Below, one piece after another: positions 17,453 to 25,817 of a DNA stretch of 64,000 nucleotides (position 1 is its first letter; every line of letters starts with the position of its first letter). The position numbers and the translations under genes were made by a program. The stretch lies in contig JAJDYN010000036.1 in the NCBI GenBank assembly GCA_022825135.1, positions 1 to 64,000 on the forward strand. Direction: 5' to 3'. A model generated the notes under the pieces. It searched no databases. It saw only the letters and a list, made by a program, of their open reading frames with translations, and was not told where the DNA came from. Source of the stretch: Gemmatimonadota bacterium. Lineage in GTDB: Bacteria; Gemmatimonadota; Gemmatimonadetes; Longimicrobiales; Gaopeijiaceae.

Positions 17453-17824
17453 ATGAGCCCCGAACGGCGCGCCCGTCATTTCCGGTGGGACGATATGCCA
17501 ATGGAAGAGGTGAAGGAAGGTCTGGGAAGGCGCGTGGTGACCGGCGAGCGCATGATGCTGGCGCACTGGTACATGGTCAGCGGCACCGTCGTCCCGCTGC
17601 ACGAGCACGACAACGAGCAGATCGCCCATGTGCTGGATGGCGCGCTCAGGCTCCGGCTCGGCGATGACGAGGGCGAGGAGGTGATCGTTCGCACCGGCGA
17701 AGTGCTCTACATCCCGTCCGGACTGCCGCACAGCGCGCTCGCACTCGAGGACACGCTTGTGACGGATGTCTTCTGCCCACCGCGCCAGGACTGGCTGGAC
17801 GGCACCGACACCTACCTGCGGTGA
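17453..17824 (+). CDS. cupin-domain protein, first of a tandem pair
   Basis: The 123-residue protein is one cupin barrel. The metal-binding motif 1 reads PLHEHDNEQIAHVLDG (His, His, Gln/Glu), and motif 2 reads IPSGLPHSA. It closely matches the protein at 17995 from end to end: both have RHFRWDDMP at the start and CPPRQDWLDGTD at the end. AGGAGA lies about 5 bp before the ATG. Proteins of this form are usually small-molecule isomerases, dioxygenases or sensors; the substrate is not evident. Confidence 0.85.
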   Translation: MSPERRARHFRWDDMPMEEVKEGLGRRVVTGERMMLAHWYMVSGTVVPLHEHDNEQIAHVLDGALRLRLGDDEGEEVIVRTGEVLYIPSGLPHSALALEDTLVTDVFCPPRQDWLDGTDTYLR

Positions 17825-17887
17825 GGGCGCTGAGGCCCTCCGGGGCGACGGACCGTGCACTACCCTCGGAACCATCGACCTCCGCTA

Positions 17888-17916
17888 CTTGCCGAAGTCC
17901 CGCGGTTACGGTATTG
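17888..17916 (+). promoter_or_regulatory. promoter of second cupin gene
   Basis: TTGCCG (17888-17893) and TATTGA (17911-17916) again sit 17 bp apart, matching the upstream copy. Shared flanks (ACTTGCCG, GGTATTGAG and GGTTCG) show that promoter and gene were duplicated together. Here the distance to the ATG is longer, 78 bp, because of an added leader. Confidence 0.7.
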
Positions 17917-17994
17917 AGAGGGTTCGCCCGGCCCATCTGCCGGTCGTGATCCGGTCCACTACAGCGTCCATTCAACCCACTGCCGAGGAACCCA

Positions 17995-18366
17995 ATGAGC
18001 TCCAGACAGAGCGTACGCCACTTCCGCTGGGACGACATGCCGATCGAACCGGTCAAGAAAGGACTTGGGCGGCGCCTGGTGACGGGCGAGCGCATGATGC
18101 TCGCGCACATCTATCTCGACAAGGGCTCCGTTGTGCCGCTGCACTCGCACGACAACGAGCAGCTCACCTACGTGCTCGAGGGCGCGCTGCACTTCTGGAT
18201 CGGGGAGGATGAGAGCGAGGAGGTGATCGTGCGCGCCGGAGAGGTGCTGCACATTCCCTCGTGGGTGCCGCACAAGGCGGTCGCGCTCGAGGACACCCTG
18301 GACGTGGATGTCTTCTGCCCGCCCCGGCAGGACTGGCTGGACGGGACCGACGCGTACCTGCGATGA
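17995..18366 (+). CDS. cupin-domain protein, second of a tandem pair
   Basis: This 123-residue protein has the same length and layout as its neighbour at 17453. Motif 1 is PLHSHDNEQLTYVLEG and motif 2 is IPSWVPHKA. The metal ligands are kept, while the pocket residues around them differ (HSH versus HEH, WVPHKA versus GLPHSA), which suggests a changed ligand after duplication. GAGGA lies before the ATG. The SDR gene starts 64 bp after it on the same strand and may be in the same transcript. Confidence 0.85.
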   Translation: MSSRQSVRHFRWDDMPIEPVKKGLGRRLVTGERMMLAHIYLDKGSVVPLHSHDNEQLTYVLEGALHFWIGEDESEEVIVRAGEVLHIPSWVPHKAVALEDTLDVDVFCPPRQDWLDGTDAYLR

Positions 18367-18430
18367 GCCCTTCCGACCGCCCATCCACGGCAGGACACAC
18401 CGCGCGGGTTACGACGCCGCGTGAGGTGAC

Positions 18431-19222
18431 GTGGACCTCGGGCTGACCGGAAAGGTCGCGCTGGTGGCCGCCTCCAGCCGCGGGCTGGGACGCGCGGTGG
18501 CCGAGGAGCTCGCGCGCGAGGGGGCCCGGCTGGTGATGTGCGCCCGGGGCGAAGACGACCTGAACCGCACGCGCAACCGCATCGCACGCGACACCGGCTC
18601 CCAGCCCGTCGCCGTCGCCGCCGACCTCACCGACCCGGAGGGCGTGCGGCGCGTCACCGACACCGCCGCCGAGGCCTTCGGACAGGTCGATATCCTGGTC
18701 ACCAACACCGGCGGCCCTCCCTCCGGCCCCTTCGAGGCGCACAGCCCGGAGGCGTGGCGTACCGCCGTCGCCCAGAACCTCGAGAGCGTCCTCAACCTGA
18801 CCCGCGCCGTCCTTCCGGGCATGCGCGAGCGAGGCTGGGGCCGGATCGTCAACGTCACCTCGATCGCGGTGAAACAGCCCGTCGACGGCCTCATCCTCTC
18901 CAACAGCGTGCGCGCCGCGGTGACCGGCTTCGCCCGCACCCTGGCCAACGAGGTGGCGCGCGACGGCGTCACCGTGAACAACGTGATGCCCGGTTACACC
19001 CGCACCGCCCGCCTGGACTGGCTGGCCGGCCAGATCGCCGCGCGCGAGGGCATCGACCGCGAAGCCGCGTTCGACCGCTGGGCCAGCGAGATCCCCGCCG
19101 GACGCGTGGGCGATCCTGCGGAATTTGCCGCCTTGGTTACCTTTCTCGCTTCCGAGCGCGCGAGTTACATCACCGGCACCTCCATCCCCGTGGACGGGGG
19201 ATGGATCCGCGCCCTGGTATGA
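18431..19222 (+). CDS. atypical short-chain dehydrogenase/reductase
   Basis: The 263-residue protein has the SDR fold with the cofactor loop ASSRGLG (14-20), VTNTGG and C-terminal ITGTSIPVDGGW. The catalytic Ser144 is kept, but the positions of the YxxxK pair hold Ser157 and Arg161 in ILSNSVRAA. The normal proton donor is therefore missing; either another residue serves or the protein binds without reducing. A second SDR in the window (60752-61465) has the same change. GTG start with GAGGTGA before it. Product names such as 3-oxoacyl-ACP reductase would be unsafe here. Confidence 0.8.
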   Translation: MDLGLTGKVALVAASSRGLGRAVAEELAREGARLVMCARGEDDLNRTRNRIARDTGSQPVAVAADLTDPEGVRRVTDTAAEAFGQVDILVTNTGGPPSGPFEAHSPEAWRTAVAQNLESVLNLTRAVLPGMRERGWGRIVNVTSIAVKQPVDGLILSNSVRAAVTGFARTLANEVARDGVTVNNVMPGYTRTARLDWLAGQIAAREGIDREAAFDRWASEIPAGRVGDPAEFAALVTFLASERASYITGTSIPVDGGWIRALV

Positions 19223-19263
19223 CGACACCGACCCCGACCTGATCCCCGAGACCGAGAACCCCG

Positions 19264-20190
19264 ATGGCCCTTGAGCTAAAGGAAACCGAATTCGTCTGGA
19301 AGGACGGAGAGTTCATCCGCTGGCAGGACGCCCAGGTGCACCTGCTTTCGCTGGCCGTGCAGTTCGGCGTCTCCCTCTTCGAGGGCATCCGCTGCTACGA
19401 GTCGGAGGGTCGGCGGGCCATCTTCCGCCTCGGCGCGCACATCCGCAGGCTCTACAACTCCTGCATCGTCTATCGCATGGCGCCGGAATACTCGCAGGCG
19501 GAGTACGGACAGGCGTGCGTCGACGTGGTGGCGAAGAACGGCCTGGGCAGCTGCTACATCCGCCCCATGGTGATACGCGGATACGGCGCCGCGGCGCTCG
19601 ATCCCCGCGCGAGCCCCATCGAGTCGTACGTGGCCTGCTGGCCGCTGGACACCTACCTGGGCGCGGGAGCTCTCGAGAAGGGCGTCGGGGTGAAGGTCTC
19701 GTCCTGGCAGCGCGCCGAACCCAACACCTTCCCGATGCGAGCCAAGGCGGCCGGCCACTACAACGCGGCCATGCTCATGAAGATGGAAGCGCACGCCGAC
19801 GGCTACGCGGACGCCATCGCGCTCGGCCCCAACGGGCTGGTGAGCGAGGGAAGCGGACAGAACCTCTTCCTGGTGGTGGACGGCCAGCTCATCACGCCCA
19901 TTCTCGACGGTACCTCCCTCCAGGGCATCACCCGCGACACGGTGCTCAAGCTCGCGGGCGACATGGGCATCCCGGCGAGCGAGCAGCTGGTCGCGCGGGA
20001 AACGCTCTACACCTGCGACGAACTCTTCTTCTCGGGCACCGCGACCGAGGTGACCCCCATTACGAGCGTCGACCGCATCCCGGTCGGGTCCGGCAAGGCG
20101 GGCGAGGTTACGCTGCAGATCCAGCGGCGCTTCATGGACATCGTCAAGCAGCGGGCGGAAGATCCCTACGGCTGGCTGACGCACGTGTAG
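19264..20190 (+). CDS. ilvE: branched-chain amino acid aminotransferase
   Basis: The enzyme transfers the amino group between glutamate and the 2-oxo acids of leucine, isoleucine and valine. This is a fold-type IV PLP enzyme of 308 residues: the N-terminal VWKDGEFIRWQDAQVHLLS, the PLP lysine in RAKAAGHYNAA, and SEGSGQNLFLV with LQGITRDTVLKLA are all in place. It is the usual length. The gene starts 41 bp after the SDR stop and is followed by an S9-type gene 37 bp on. No leader peptide or attenuator was seen. Confidence 0.92.
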   Translation: MALELKETEFVWKDGEFIRWQDAQVHLLSLAVQFGVSLFEGIRCYESEGRRAIFRLGAHIRRLYNSCIVYRMAPEYSQAEYGQACVDVVAKNGLGSCYIRPMVIRGYGAAALDPRASPIESYVACWPLDTYLGAGALEKGVGVKVSSWQRAEPNTFPMRAKAAGHYNAAMLMKMEAHADGYADAIALGPNGLVSEGSGQNLFLVVDGQLITPILDGTSLQGITRDTVLKLAGDMGIPASEQLVARETLYTCDELFFSGTATEVTPITSVDRIPVGSGKAGEVTLQIQRRFMDIVKQRAEDPYGWLTHV

Positions 20191-20227
20191 GGCGCATGGG
20201 CGGGGCAGCCGACACAAGGAGCAGGCC

Positions 20228-22198
20228 ATGACCCGTTATCGGAACGCGGAGGCGGCCCTCCGCCGGCGATCCGCCACGAACCTGACTTCGGTCCTCGTCC
20301 TCGCGGCCGCGGCCGCCGCGGGCGCCCCGGCTCAGGCTGGCGCCCAGGAGGCCGACGTCCTCACCATCGACCAACTGCTTTCCATCGAGTCGGTCGTCTC
20401 CGGCTCGCCCGCCTGGTCGCCCGGCGGCACGTCGATCCTCTTCCGGTCTTCGCTCTCCGGCGGACTGGTGACGCTCTCGCCCGACGGCGGATTCCCGACC
20501 CGCGTCCCCATCGAGATGGGCAGCTCGGGCCACTTCCTGGCCTCCCAGATGCCCGGCTGGTCACCGCAGGGCAACTGGATCTCGTACGTGTCGGACAAGG
20601 GCGGCTCGCCGGAGATCTGGATCTGGTCCACCCGCGACGGCACCGAAGTTCAGCTGACCAACCTGGGCGGACGCATCAACTCGATGACCTGGTCGCCCGA
20701 CGAGCGCTCGATCGCCTTCGCCGGCGACCGCTACGGCAATTACGACATCTGGACGGTCGAGGTCGCCACCCGCCGGGTCCGGCGCATCAGCAGCGAGAAG
20801 AACTACGAGGTCTTCCCCACCTGGACCCCGGACTCCCGGCGCACCCTCTACGTGCGCCTCGACGAAGCCTGGGAGGATCATGACGTCATCGAGGTCGCTC
20901 CGGACGGATCGGGCGCGCGCACCGTGCTTCAGGACCGCGACTTCTTCGACTATGGCGCCGGCAGCACCTTCGGCTATCCGCAGGTCTCGCCCGATGGCGG
21001 CCAGGTCCTGTTCCGCTCGCACCGCAGCGGCTGGATCAACTACTGGCTCGCCCCCGTCGAGGGCGGCGAGCCCCGTCCGGTCGCGGCGGCCGAGGCCGAC
21101 CAGAGCAGCGCGGCCTGGTCGCCCGACGGGCGCTCGATCGCCTACATCGAGAACCACAACGGTCACCACGACCTGCGCGTGGTCTCGGCCGACGGCGGCA
21201 AGCCCCGCGTGCTGGTGTCCCCCGAAGGCGGGGTGGCGTCAAGCCCCTCGTGGTCGCCCGACAGCCGCTCAATCGCCTACCTGAAGGCCGGCCTGGTCAC
21301 TCCGCAGGATCTGCATGTCGTGGCTGTGGAGAGCGGCGAGAGCCGCCAGCTCACCTTCTCCATGCCCGCCGGCAACCTTGCGAACCGGCTGGTCCTGCCG
21401 GAGAAGGTCCACTACCCCAGCACCGACGGGTACTCGATCCCGGCCTACCTGTACCGTCCGGTGGGCGTCCCCGCCGGCGAACGCGCACCCGGCATCCTGT
21501 GGATTCACGGCGGCCCCACCTCGCAATTCAACGACACCTTCCAGCAGCACGTGCAGTTCTTCGCTCAGCGCGGATACGCGGTACTGCTGCCCAACATCCG
21601 CGGCAGCTCGGGCTACGGGAAGGACTTCGCCGACGCGAACAACGGCTGCTGGGGCCACTGCGACCTCGAAGACGTGCTCGCGGGCGCCGACTTCCTGAAG
21701 GCGCAGCCCGGGATCGACCCCGACCGGATCGGCCTGACCGGAACCAGCTACGGCGGCATAATGGGCATGTACGCCGCGGCCTTCGCTCCGGACGCCTTTC
21801 GCGCGATTATCCCGGGCTCGGGCTACTCGGACTGGGTACACTTCTATCGCAGCGAGAACGAGCTGCGGCACGTCAAGCTCCTCGAGCACGAACTCGGGCC
21901 CTTCGAGACGAACCAGGACGTGTGGCGCAACAGCTCGGCGATCTACGAAGTCGACAAGGTCTCCACGCCGATCTTCCTGGTGCACGGCGAGGGACGCTAT
22001 CCCGGGTCGGACCAGTCCGAGATCTTCGCGCGCGCGCTCGAAAACCACTACAAACCCTTCGAATACACGACCTATCCGAACGAGAACTACTACGTGCGCG
22101 GCAAGGCCAACCGGCGGCAGATGCTGCTGGACATGCTGGACTTCTTCGAGCGGTTCCTGAAGGACGAGATGGTCGACGCGGGTGATCGGATGAAGTGA
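20228..22198 (+). CDS. S9-type peptidase fold, catalytic Asp and His replaced
   Basis: The 656-residue secreted protein has a signal peptide ending near AQAGAQE, a TolB-like WD40/propeller domain (repeated WSPDGRSIAY segments) and a C-terminal alpha/beta-hydrolase domain. The nucleophile Ser507 stands in GTSYGGIMG and the oxyanion region in WIHGGPTSQ. Where S9 peptidases have HGxxD and the YPGEGHG histidine, this protein has HGEGR (Arg590) and YPNENYY (Tyr621). Two thirds of the triad are lost, so it is probably not a peptidase. Other S9 proteins in the window (26471 and 39797) keep all three. It may bind peptides, or use a different mechanism. Confidence 0.8.
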   Translation: MTRYRNAEAALRRRSATNLTSVLVLAAAAAAGAPAQAGAQEADVLTIDQLLSIESVVSGSPAWSPGGTSILFRSSLSGGLVTLSPDGGFPTRVPIEMGSSGHFLASQMPGWSPQGNWISYVSDKGGSPEIWIWSTRDGTEVQLTNLGGRINSMTWSPDERSIAFAGDRYGNYDIWTVEVATRRVRRISSEKNYEVFPTWTPDSRRTLYVRLDEAWEDHDVIEVAPDGSGARTVLQDRDFFDYGAGSTFGYPQVSPDGGQVLFRSHRSGWINYWLAPVEGGEPRPVAAAEADQSSAAWSPDGRSIAYIENHNGHHDLRVVSADGGKPRVLVSPEGGVASSPSWSPDSRSIAYLKAGLVTPQDLHVVAVESGESRQLTFSMPAGNLANRLVLPEKVHYPSTDGYSIPAYLYRPVGVPAGERAPGILWIHGGPTSQFNDTFQQHVQFFAQRGYAVLLPNIRGSSGYGKDFADANNGCWGHCDLEDVLAGADFLKAQPGIDPDRIGLTGTSYGGIMGMYAAAFAPDAFRAIIPGSGYSDWVHFYRSENELRHVKLLEHELGPFETNQDVWRNSSAIYEVDKVSTPIFLVHGEGRYPGSDQSEIFARALENHYKPFEYTTYPNENYYVRGKANRRQMLLDMLDFFERFLKDEMVDAGDRMK

Positions 22199-23511
22199 AG
22201 GCAAGGGCACCAGGAATGAGTCGAGAGCGATTGACCTGCCTCAGAGGACCCCGCCACAAGGCCGTCGCGTGGTCATGCGGTGTACTGGTACTCCTGGCCG
22301 CTTGCGGCAACGACACGCAGTCCCCGCCCTCCGAAGCCCAGGTCACCGATTCGGCGGGCGTCGCCATCGTCACCAACCCCTCCGGCGATGCCGTCTACGC
22401 TACCATCGCCCCTGAACCGGTCCTCTCCATCGGTGCGATCGACGGCCCCGCGGAAGTGCTCTTCGGGCGCATTTCCTCGGTCGCGGTCGACGGCGCGGGC
22501 AATCTGATCGTCGCCGACGGCCAGATGGATGAGATCCGCATCTTCGACGCGGGCGGTGTCCACCTCCAAACCATTGGGGGCCCCGGAGAGGGGCCGGGCG
22601 AATTCCGGGCGCTCGCGGGAGCCTGGCCCACGGCGGGGGGCGCCATCGTCGCGGCGGACCAGCGGCTCGACCGCATCACCCGCTTCGGTCCGGACGGCGA
22701 GCTGGTGGGCACCGCCACCTTCCGGGGCCCGGGCGAGCAGCCCGTGATCCGCCCGATCCGCGTCGTGGGGCCGGACCTTTTCCTCAGCCGGGTGGAATCC
22801 CTGAACCTCCCCTCGCTGGAGGGACCCTTCAGCCTGGAAGAGGCCCTCGAATCGATCTCGGACCCTTCCGGAAGCAGATCCGAGTACCTGGTCCGGCACG
22901 ACCTGGAGGGCACCCTGGTCGACACGGTCACGTCAGTGCCTGGTCAGGCTACCCAGACTTCGGCACAGGGCAGCGGAACCAATCTGTCGATCCAGATCCT
23001 GCGGTTGCCCTTCTCGTCGGCTGCCGCCGCCACCGTCTCGCCGGAAGGGCGCATGGCCGTGACCACGGGCCGATCCTACGAATTCTCCACCTACGACCCC
23101 ACGGGCACGCTCGAGCGCATCGTGCGCCTCACCGAAGAGCCGCCCCTGCGAACCGACGCGCACCTCGAAGCATGGGTTCGGGGCTCCACAGGTGGGCGCG
23201 AGCCCATGGACGACACCCAGGTGGAGGCAGCCCTGCGCCGCTACCGGGAGATGCCCCTTCCCGACCGTCTCCCCGCTTGGAACTCGGTGGTGATCGCCGA
23301 CGGCGGCGAGATCTGGGCGCGCCGCTTCGCGATCAGGGGTGCCGAGACGGTGGCTCGCGATGTGTTCGCCGCCGACGGCCGCTTCCTGGGCCAGGTGGTG
23401 GCACCCGCCAGCCTTCGCATCCGGCACATCGGCGACGGAAGGGTGACTGTCATATCCACCGACGATCTCGGCGTGGAGCGCGTGGAGGTGTACGAGCTGC
23501 AGATGCCCTGA
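22195..23511 (+). CDS. 6-bladed beta-propeller lipoprotein
   Basis: The 438-residue product carries a lipoprotein signal (VLVLLAACG) and then VTDSAGVAIVTN, the start of the propeller. NHL-type repeats follow, for example IGGPGEGPGEFR and the DQRLDRITRFGPDGEL segment. Such proteins are cell-surface scaffolds, and no catalytic residues are seen. The GTG at 22195 overlaps the previous stop (GTGA); an ATG at 22216 is the other option. The lipoprotein at 36063 on the minus strand is a relative. The gene ends facing sixA, with a hairpin pair between them. Confidence 0.8.
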   Translation: MKARAPGMSRERLTCLRGPRHKAVAWSCGVLVLLAACGNDTQSPPSEAQVTDSAGVAIVTNPSGDAVYATIAPEPVLSIGAIDGPAEVLFGRISSVAVDGAGNLIVADGQMDEIRIFDAGGVHLQTIGGPGEGPGEFRALAGAWPTAGGAIVAADQRLDRITRFGPDGELVGTATFRGPGEQPVIRPIRVVGPDLFLSRVESLNLPSLEGPFSLEEALESISDPSGSRSEYLVRHDLEGTLVDTVTSVPGQATQTSAQGSGTNLSIQILRLPFSSAAAATVSPEGRMAVTTGRSYEFSTYDPTGTLERIVRLTEEPPLRTDAHLEAWVRGSTGGREPMDDTQVEAALRRYREMPLPDRLPAWNSVVIADGGEIWARRFAIRGAETVARDVFAADGRFLGQVVAPASLRIRHIGDGRVTVISTDDLGVERVEVYELQMP

Positions 23512-23575
23512 GGTTGGCGGCAGCCGCCACCATATCGGAGATACGCGAGCGCGGTCGGGCAGCTTGTCGGCTGCC
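23512..23575. terminator. two hairpins between convergent genes
   Basis: Stem TGGCGG/CCGCCA lies within 23515-23530, with flanking GG/CC that can extend it. A second stem, GGCAGC (23558-23563) with GCTGCC (23570-23575), follows. They fill the 69-bp gap between the convergent propeller and sixA genes. No T-run follows either, so these may stop transcription weakly or through other means. Confidence 0.5.
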
Positions 23576-23580
23576 AGCCG

Positions 23581-24093
23581 CTACTTGAGCTGCTTGGGTC
23601 GAACGTAGTGCTCGAGGGTTCCGCTGGCTCCCGGGAGATCGGCCCACCTGTCGATCCTGAACGAGAGCACGGCCAGCGCGCCGGTGGGATACTTGCGCCG
23701 CATGCGCGCGATCTTCTTCTCGTTGCCGAAAACGGAATAGCGCCAGGCGAACTCGGCGATGCCCGGGTTGTGCCCAACCACCGCCACCGTGTTCGCCGCG
23801 TCGTCCTGTTTGACGAGCTGCTTCAGGATCGCCTGCATCGACGCGTGGTAGAGGGCCCGCCGATGCACGACCGGCACCTCGCCCAGCTCCGGAACCATGC
23901 GCTCCCAGGTCTCCGCGGTGCGGCGGGCGGCCGAGCACAGCACCCGATCGGGCACGAGATCGTGGTCACGGATCCAGGCCGCGACGCGGGGTGCGGCCGC
24001 GCGTCCGCGTGGCGCCAGCGGCCGGTCGTAATCCGCAAGAGTGTAGTCCTTCCAGTCGGACTTGGCGTGGCGGAGCAGAAGGATCCTCTTCAA
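23581..24093 (-). CDS. SixA-type histidine phosphatase
   Basis: The 170-residue protein is a histidine phosphatase. The RHG motif is LLRHAKS near the start and the second catalytic histidine is in VVGHNPG. SixA of Escherichia coli removes phosphate from phosphohistidine in signalling proteins, and length and layout agree. The gene is preceded at 6 bp by a tiny basic protein gene, making a two-gene unit. Phosphohistidine as target is inferred from the family. Confidence 0.88.
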   Translation of the reverse strand: MKRILLLRHAKSDWKDYTLADYDRPLAPRGRAAAPRVAAWIRDHDLVPDRVLCSAARRTAETWERMVPELGEVPVVHRRALYHASMQAILKQLVKQDDAANTVAVVGHNPGIAEFAWRYSVFGNEKKIARMRRKYPTGALAVLSFRIDRWADLPGASGTLEHYVRPKQLK

Positions 24094-24099
24094 GAGCGC

Positions 24100-24267
24100 T
24101 CAGCGGTTCTTCCTTCGTCGCCACTCGTACCCCGGCGGGGCGGGCGGCTTCGGAAGACGGAATGGGTTGTCGGGTTTCTCGGCGGTGGGCGGCTTCGGCT
24201 TTTTCGGACGCTGGACGCGCGGCTTGTCGAAGACGCCTCCCTTCTTCGTGATCAGCTTCCAGATCAT
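24100..24267 (-). CDS. 55-residue Pro/Lys-rich protein
   Basis: The reading frame encodes 55 residues, too short for many gene finders. AAGGAG lies 8 bp before the ATG, and its stop is 6 bp before sixA, which supports expression. The sequence is rich in proline, lysine and arginine, with PKKPKPP and PPAPPGYEWRRRKNR. The first part, MIWKLITKKGG, could form a short amphipathic helix. It is strongly basic, so it might bind nucleic acid or an acidic partner. No family was recognised. Confidence 0.6.
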   Translation of the reverse strand: MIWKLITKKGGVFDKPRVQRPKKPKPPTAEKPDNPFRLPKPPAPPGYEWRRRKNR

Positions 24268-24385
24268 GACGCGGGCTCCTTGGGAATGCGAGGGGATGCT
24301 ACACGAATACGCCTCGTTACGACAGGGGCCGGCCGGCCGTTTCGGCCTCCGCCGCCCCGAAGAGCCCCATTATCCCTGCCGGGAA

Positions 24386-25687
24386 TCACCCCGGCGGGAG
24401 TTCGCCGGCCGCCTCCGGGGTCGTCGCCCCCGCCGCTCGGCGCAACACCTGCTGGATGTCGAGACCGAGCACCGAGGCCAGCCCCTCGAGCGTCCCGTAG
24501 GCGCCCCGGACGCGCTGGTTGAGCGCGTTGGAAACACCCTCGCCCTGACCCCCGTCCATGACCACGACGCGGTCGATGTCGACCCCTTCCACGGCCCCCA
24601 CCGCGATCTCCAGCAGCTCCGGCAGCTTCTCGGCCATGAACACCGCGAACGCCGCATCCCCTCCGGTCTGGACCTCCGCGTAGAGCCGCTTGAGCACCTC
24701 CACCTGGGCCTTTCCGCGCTCCAGAATCGGCGCCGCTTCCGCCTGGGCGCGGGCGAAGGCGGCCATCTTCTCGGCCTTGGCGGGCTCCACCACGTCGGCG
24801 CGCAGCCGCTGCTCCTCGCGCTCGACGCGCTTCATCTCCAGGATCTTCTCCGCCTCTACCTCGGCCTCCTGCGCCTTGACGCGCGCGATCTTCTCGGCGG
24901 TCTCGCCCTCGCGGTCGAGCTCGGCCTTGCGCACGCGCAGTTCGTTCTGCGCCTCCGCCACCTTGATGGAGGCCGCCGCCTCGCGCACCTGGGCGCGGCG
25001 GCGGGCCTCGGCGCGTGCCTCACGGGTGTCCGCTTCGGCCTGAGCCTCGGCGATTTCGGCCGCCCGAATGGCCTCGGCCGACTTTTCGCGCCCGATGGCC
25101 TCAAGATAGCCGCGCTCGTCGCTGACGTTCTGGATCTTCAGGACGTCGAGGTGGAAGCCGAGCGAAGCCAGGTCCTCGCCGGCGTCATCGGCCAGCGCCT
25201 TGGCGAACCCGAGCCGGTCCTCGTTGACGGCCTCGGGGGTGAGGGTGGCGAGCACGCCGCGCAGGTTGCCGGTGAGGGTGTCCTGGGCCAGCTCGCGCAC
25301 CTCCTCCTCCGTCTTCCCCAGAAGACGCTCGACGGCGTTGTTGAAGACCCATTCCGGCTCCGAGGCGATCTTCACGTTGGCGATCGCCTCCACGCTGAGG
25401 GGAATGTTCCCCTTGGAAAAGGCGTTGTTGACCGAGACCTCGATGGGGATGGTCTCGAGGTTCATGTGCTGCACCGTCTCGATGATGGGGACCCGCAGCG
25501 TGCGGCCGCCGGAGATGGAGCGATAGCCCACCCGCTGACCGTCGGAGGACGTGCGGTTGCGGCCCGTGAGCACGGCGGCACGGTTGGGAGGAACGATCAC
25601 GATCAGGCTCTTGATGGTGATGACGAAGATCACCACAGCCACCAGGATCACAATGGCCATCGTCAGGGGTGCGGCGAGAAACTCCAC
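24386..25687 (-). CDS. flotillin-like SPFH protein
   Basis: The 433-residue protein has one N-terminal membrane segment (about 9-25), an SPFH domain (about 30-190) and a long coiled coil rich in Ala, Glu and Arg (about 210-330, with EAQAEADTREARAEARRRAQ). It ends in a flotillin-type tail with LPELLEIAVG. Flotillins form large assemblies that organise membrane zones. GAGGAGG lies before the ATG. An NfeD-like gene lies upstream on the same strand (130-bp gap), its usual partner. Confidence 0.9.
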   Translation of the reverse strand: MEFLAAPLTMAIVILVAVVIFVITIKSLIVIVPPNRAAVLTGRNRTSSDGQRVGYRSISGGRTLRVPIIETVQHMNLETIPIEVSVNNAFSKGNIPLSVEAIANVKIASEPEWVFNNAVERLLGKTEEEVRELAQDTLTGNLRGVLATLTPEAVNEDRLGFAKALADDAGEDLASLGFHLDVLKIQNVSDERGYLEAIGREKSAEAIRAAEIAEAQAEADTREARAEARRRAQVREAAASIKVAEAQNELRVRKAELDREGETAEKIARVKAQEAEVEAEKILEMKRVEREEQRLRADVVEPAKAEKMAAFARAQAEAAPILERGKAQVEVLKRLYAEVQTGGDAAFAVFMAEKLPELLEIAVGAVEGVDIDRVVVMDGGQGEGVSNALNQRVRGAYGTLEGLASVLGLDIQQVLRRAAGATTPEAAGELPPG

Positions 25688-25700
25688 AGTGTGCCTCCTC

Positions 25701-25746
25701 TTGTATTATTCCTGTATGTTCAGCTTGTATTATCCTGTATGTCAGC
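25701..25746 (-). repeat. tandem repeat in flotillin promoter region
   Basis: Two adjacent near-copies, 25701-25724 (24 bp) and 25725-25746 (22 bp), both begin TTGTATTAT and contain CCTGTATG. They differ only by two single-base gaps. Read on the gene strand, each contains a TAATAC hexamer, like a -10 box, only a few bases before the ribosome site. They stand out as AT-rich in a GC-rich window. They may form two -10 boxes or a paired binding site. Confidence 0.6.
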
Positions 25747-25817
25747 TGAATCTCGCCGGGGGAGCGTGACGCGTGACGCTTCCCGGACAGCGGATCGGGA
25801 TGCGCGGCCCTGCGCCG

